A program made the position numbers and the translations under genes. A stretch of DNA of 8,125 nt, from the NCBI GenBank assembly GCA_030679025.1, contig JAUXTV010000167.1:1-8125 (forward strand), written 5' to 3'. Below the pieces are notes generated by a model, which searched no databases, was not told where the DNA came from, and worked only from the letters and a program-made list of their open reading frames with translations. The DNA is from Candidatus Woesearchaeota archaeon (lineage in GTDB: Archaea > Nanobdellota > Nanobdellia > SCGC-AAA011-G17 > UBA489). This document shows positions 6,615-8,125 of this stretch, one piece after another. Positions within the stretch are counted from its first letter, which is position 1. Each line of letters opens with the position of its first letter.

Positions 6615-7835
6615 TTAAGCTATGCATCCGCCATTAGGTCCGGGTGCACAAACTCCGACTTGTTGCTGTCCTCCGATAGTGCGCATGCATATCTCTATTT
6701 TCTGAGATCCGAGGACTTGGTTTCGTAATTGTAAGCGAATAGTGTCAGTAAATGCTGTTCCAGTAGGTTGAGTCACTAGTGCAGTGCTTCTCTCGCCACA
6801 AGGTCTGTAGCTTACAGTTTGTGATGGTCCTGAAGTGCCCGGAGAACACGTTGGAGCTATGACTTCTTCGGCAACTCTAGTTAAAGATGCAGGGTCACCA
6901 TTCATGCCTCTTTCATAAACCAAAGTAGTAGTATATCCTCTCGTGTCTGTAGTGCAAGTGACTCCATAATCAACGCTGCCACTTGAAGCTGAAGTTGTGC
7001 TTGGAGGAGTTGTAGCAGAAGTGCAAGGGGTGATAGCTGCTTTGACTAAAGGTGACTGAGAAGGACTTGCCCATTGAGGAATTTTAGTATAGACATTCTG
7101 AAGAGACAGAGGTTTAGCATCTGATGATTGTACAGTTAGAGATCCGCCTTCTTTGGAACAGGTATAAACTAATTGATTACTTTGTTCACATACAGTATTT
7201 CTATAGGGTCTTTCAGTAAGAGCAGTAACTTTACCAGTTGTATCTGTAAATGTTGCTTTGACTGTAATGCCTGTCCATGCAGGACTTCTATAAGTGGAAC
7301 AAGTTAAGGTATAAAAAGCACCTTTCTGTTGTTGGTTAGTTGAAGGCGGTAATTGACATTTTCCATCTGTGCAAATTCTTCCGCCTAATTTTGCGCAATC
7401 TTCAGTAGTTTGTAAATATCCTTTTGTTCCAGGGCTGTCAGATTTAACAAGAGACCCATCCACTCTTTGTCCATTGACAGTGCACCAATATTCTGTTAAT
7501 TGTGTTGATGAAATGCATTTGTCTTCATACTTGGTTTGTTGTCCTCTGCTATTAGTAAGAACAGTCATTCCTTTCTTGAGCATAGATCCTGAAGCTACTA
7601 GTTTACCATTAACAATTTCTTGCCCAAAAGTATCCTCTTCAGTGCAGGAGACAGTAGTCACAACAGGTTGAGGTGGCTGATAATAAGTAGGTGATCGATA
7701 TGATGACTTAAAACTGCTTCTGCCGAAGGCTTGTCCAGTTATAGAGTCTTCGTAAGAGCTGGCGAAAAATCCTGCAAGCAGCAAGGCAAATGTTATAGAA
7801 AAGAGCATGCTATTATTCATATTTCCTCTTTGCAT
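6615..7835 (-). CDS. Exported Cys-rich, Ser/Thr-rich protein, probable cell-surface protein
   Basis: I do not recognise a named family for this protein of 406 residues, or 401 from the second start. A hydrophobic signal segment (about 9-26) is followed by DSITGQ (30-35) and a Ser/Tyr/Pro-rich linker, so the rest is predicted outside the membrane. There are 16 cysteines, an even number consistent with disulfides. Residues about 62-161 form one module: a leading Cys-Thr-Glu-Glu, YEDKC, LTEYWC and a closing C..LGGRICTDGKC. This resembles a Cys-rich domain I recall from DPANN surface proteins. Two later stretches (about 175-245 and 290-360) each begin Y-x-[LV]-T-C and end with Y-x-C or Y-x-x-C, and may be diverged copies. 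Between them is a Thr/Ser/Pro linker (271-287). There is no C-terminal anchor. A leaderless start at 7835 fits a TATA box 26 bases away, while a start at 7820 has AGAGG four bases upstream. Role unknown; adhesion or envelope structure is a guess. Confidence 0.5.
   Translation of the reverse strand: MQRGNMNNSMLFSITFALLLAGFFASSYEDSITGQAFGRSSFKSSYRSPTYYQPPQPVVTTVSCTEEDTFGQEIVNGKLVASGSMLKKGMTVLTNSRGQQTKYEDKCISSTQLTEYWCTVNGQRVDGSLVKSDSPGTKGYLQTTEDCAKLGGRICTDGKCQLPPSTNQQQKGAFYTLTCSTYRSPAWTGITVKATFTDTTGKVTALTERPYRNTVCEQSNQLVYTCSKEGGSLTVQSSDAKPLSLQNVYTKIPQWASPSQSPLVKAAITPCTSATTPPSTTSASSGSVDYGVTCTTDTRGYTTTLVYERGMNGDPASLTRVAEEVIAPTCSPGTSGPSQTVSYRPCGERSTALVTQPTGTAFTDTIRLQLRNQVLGSQKIEICMRTIGGQQQVGVCAPGPNGGCIA
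7825..7829 (-). promoter_or_regulatory. Shine-Dalgarno-like AGAGG favouring the second start of the Cys-rich protein
   Basis: The minus strand reads AGAGG with AAAT between it and the ATG at 7820. If used, the mRNA would have a 15-base leader whose first codon-like triplet is the other candidate ATG at 7835. Both starts keep the signal peptide, so the mature protein is probably the same. Confidence 0.5.
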
Positions 7836-7856
7836 GGGAAAAAACAGAGCAAACTG

Positions 7857-7866
7857 CTATTTAAGG
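7857..7866 (-). promoter_or_regulatory. TATA box of the Cys-rich protein gene
   Basis: The minus strand reads CCTTAAATAG, centred 26 bases before the ATG at 7835, with an A-rich stretch (GAAACAAAA) just upstream that could act as the TFB recognition element. It predicts transcription starting at the A of that ATG. Confidence 0.5.
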
Positions 7867-7879
7867 TTTTGTTTCCTCT

Positions 7880-7896
7880 GGAAAGTGAGAAAAAGT
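7880..7896 (-). terminator. T-rich terminator after the AP endonuclease gene
   Basis: Directly after the TAG at 7897-7899 the minus strand reads ACTTTTTCTC, with a run of five T followed by a further CTTTCC. It is a plausible archaeal terminator lying just upstream of the next promoter. Confidence 0.5.
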
Positions 7897-8125
7897 CTAA
7901 GGAAAGTCCAATTCCAATAACACAGGACAATGATCTGATCCCATAACCTCTTTGAGAATCTTTGTGTGTTTGACATGCTTTTCCAAGTCAGGAGTTATGC
8001 AAAAATAATCAACTCTCCAGCCAATATTTCTTTTACGTGCTTGAAACATATAACTCCACCAAGTATAATGGCCTTCTTCACCAAGATGTTGCTTCCTAAA
8101 AATATCTAGATAGCCTTTCGATAAA
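7897..8125 (-). CDS. xth: Exonuclease III-family AP endonuclease, C-terminal 75 residues only
   Basis: The gene runs off the right edge, and only its last 75 codons are present (family length is about 255-270). They show the diagnostic end of exonuclease III/AP endonuclease: GHYTWWSYMFQARKRN (19-34 of the visible part), then IGWRVDYF, then GSDHCPV (62-68), whose Asp-His pair is catalytic. In this family the enzyme cuts the DNA backbone at abasic sites in base-excision repair and often has 3'-phosphatase and exonuclease activity. It is cytoplasmic. It shares the EEP fold with the DNase I-like protein 2.8 kb away, but the two are clearly different subfamilies. The family call is very secure; the start and promoter are not visible. 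Confidence 0.5.
   Translation of the reverse strand, partial: LSKGYLDIFRKQHLGEEGHYTWWSYMFQARKRNIGWRVDYFCITPDLEKHVKHTKILKEVMGSDHCPVLLELDFP

Noticed and set aside
7369..7671. 100-codon + strand open frame
   Set aside because: It is antisense to the conserved Cys-rich module of the exported protein. The opposite frame has a signal peptide and a regular cysteine pattern; this one has neither.
7731..7946. 71-codon + strand open frame spanning the promoter between the Cys-rich protein and the AP endonuclease
   Set aside because: It overlaps two well-supported minus-strand genes and their promoter and terminator signals, and has no motif or start signal of its own.
4246..8125. Idea that the two EEP nucleases arose by a local duplication
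   Set aside because: They share only fold-level motifs (the SDH end). One matches DNase I and the other exonuclease III, so the divergence is ancient and their closeness is probably coincidental.
1..8125. Mobile element, CRISPR array or prophage
   Set aside because: No transposase, integrase, regularly spaced direct repeats or attachment-site duplication beside the tRNA gene were found by eye.

Overview
The window looks like chromosomal DNA from an archaeon, most likely a DPANN-type lineage resembling Woesearchaeota or Pacearchaeota. The evidence is the AT-rich sequence with AGA/GAA/TTA-rich codon use, a tRNA gene without an encoded CCA end, and archaeal TATA boxes of TTTAAA type 25-29 bases upstream of start codons (leaderless transcription). 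Two exported proteins also carry a DSITG[N/Q] motif just after their N-terminal hydrophobic segment; I recall this kind of motif from surface proteins of those lineages. The lineage is an inference, as there is no rRNA or other marker gene.

Layout. The left half (2-4232, + strand) is a tightly coupled pair of large, unrecognised, mostly helical proteins of at least 615 and 793 residues, separated by one base. The first probably begins outside the window, because its frame stays open to the left edge. The second has an unusual Met/Gln/Arg/Leu-rich N-terminal tail, a long central coiled coil and a distinct C-terminal alpha/beta domain. The pair converges, with a 13-base gap, on the right half, which is entirely on the minus strand.

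In transcription order, the right half holds: the C-terminus of an exonuclease III-type AP endonuclease (7897-8125, cut by the window edge); a Cys-rich, Ser/Thr-rich exported protein (6615-7835); an APC-superfamily amino-acid permease (5300-6511); tRNA-Val(TAC) (5187-5259); and a membrane-anchored or secreted DNase I-like nuclease with all expected catalytic residues (4246-5106). Each gene from the Cys-rich protein onward has its own TATA box, so these look like separate short transcripts and not one operon.

Functionally, the right half suggests an envelope-oriented cell that takes up amino acids and may digest extracellular DNA, as expected for an auxotrophic, host-dependent archaeon. The left pair has no assignable function and is the best candidate for something undescribed. 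No mobile elements, CRISPR arrays or long repeats are visible. No gene-free stretch exceeds about 110 bases.
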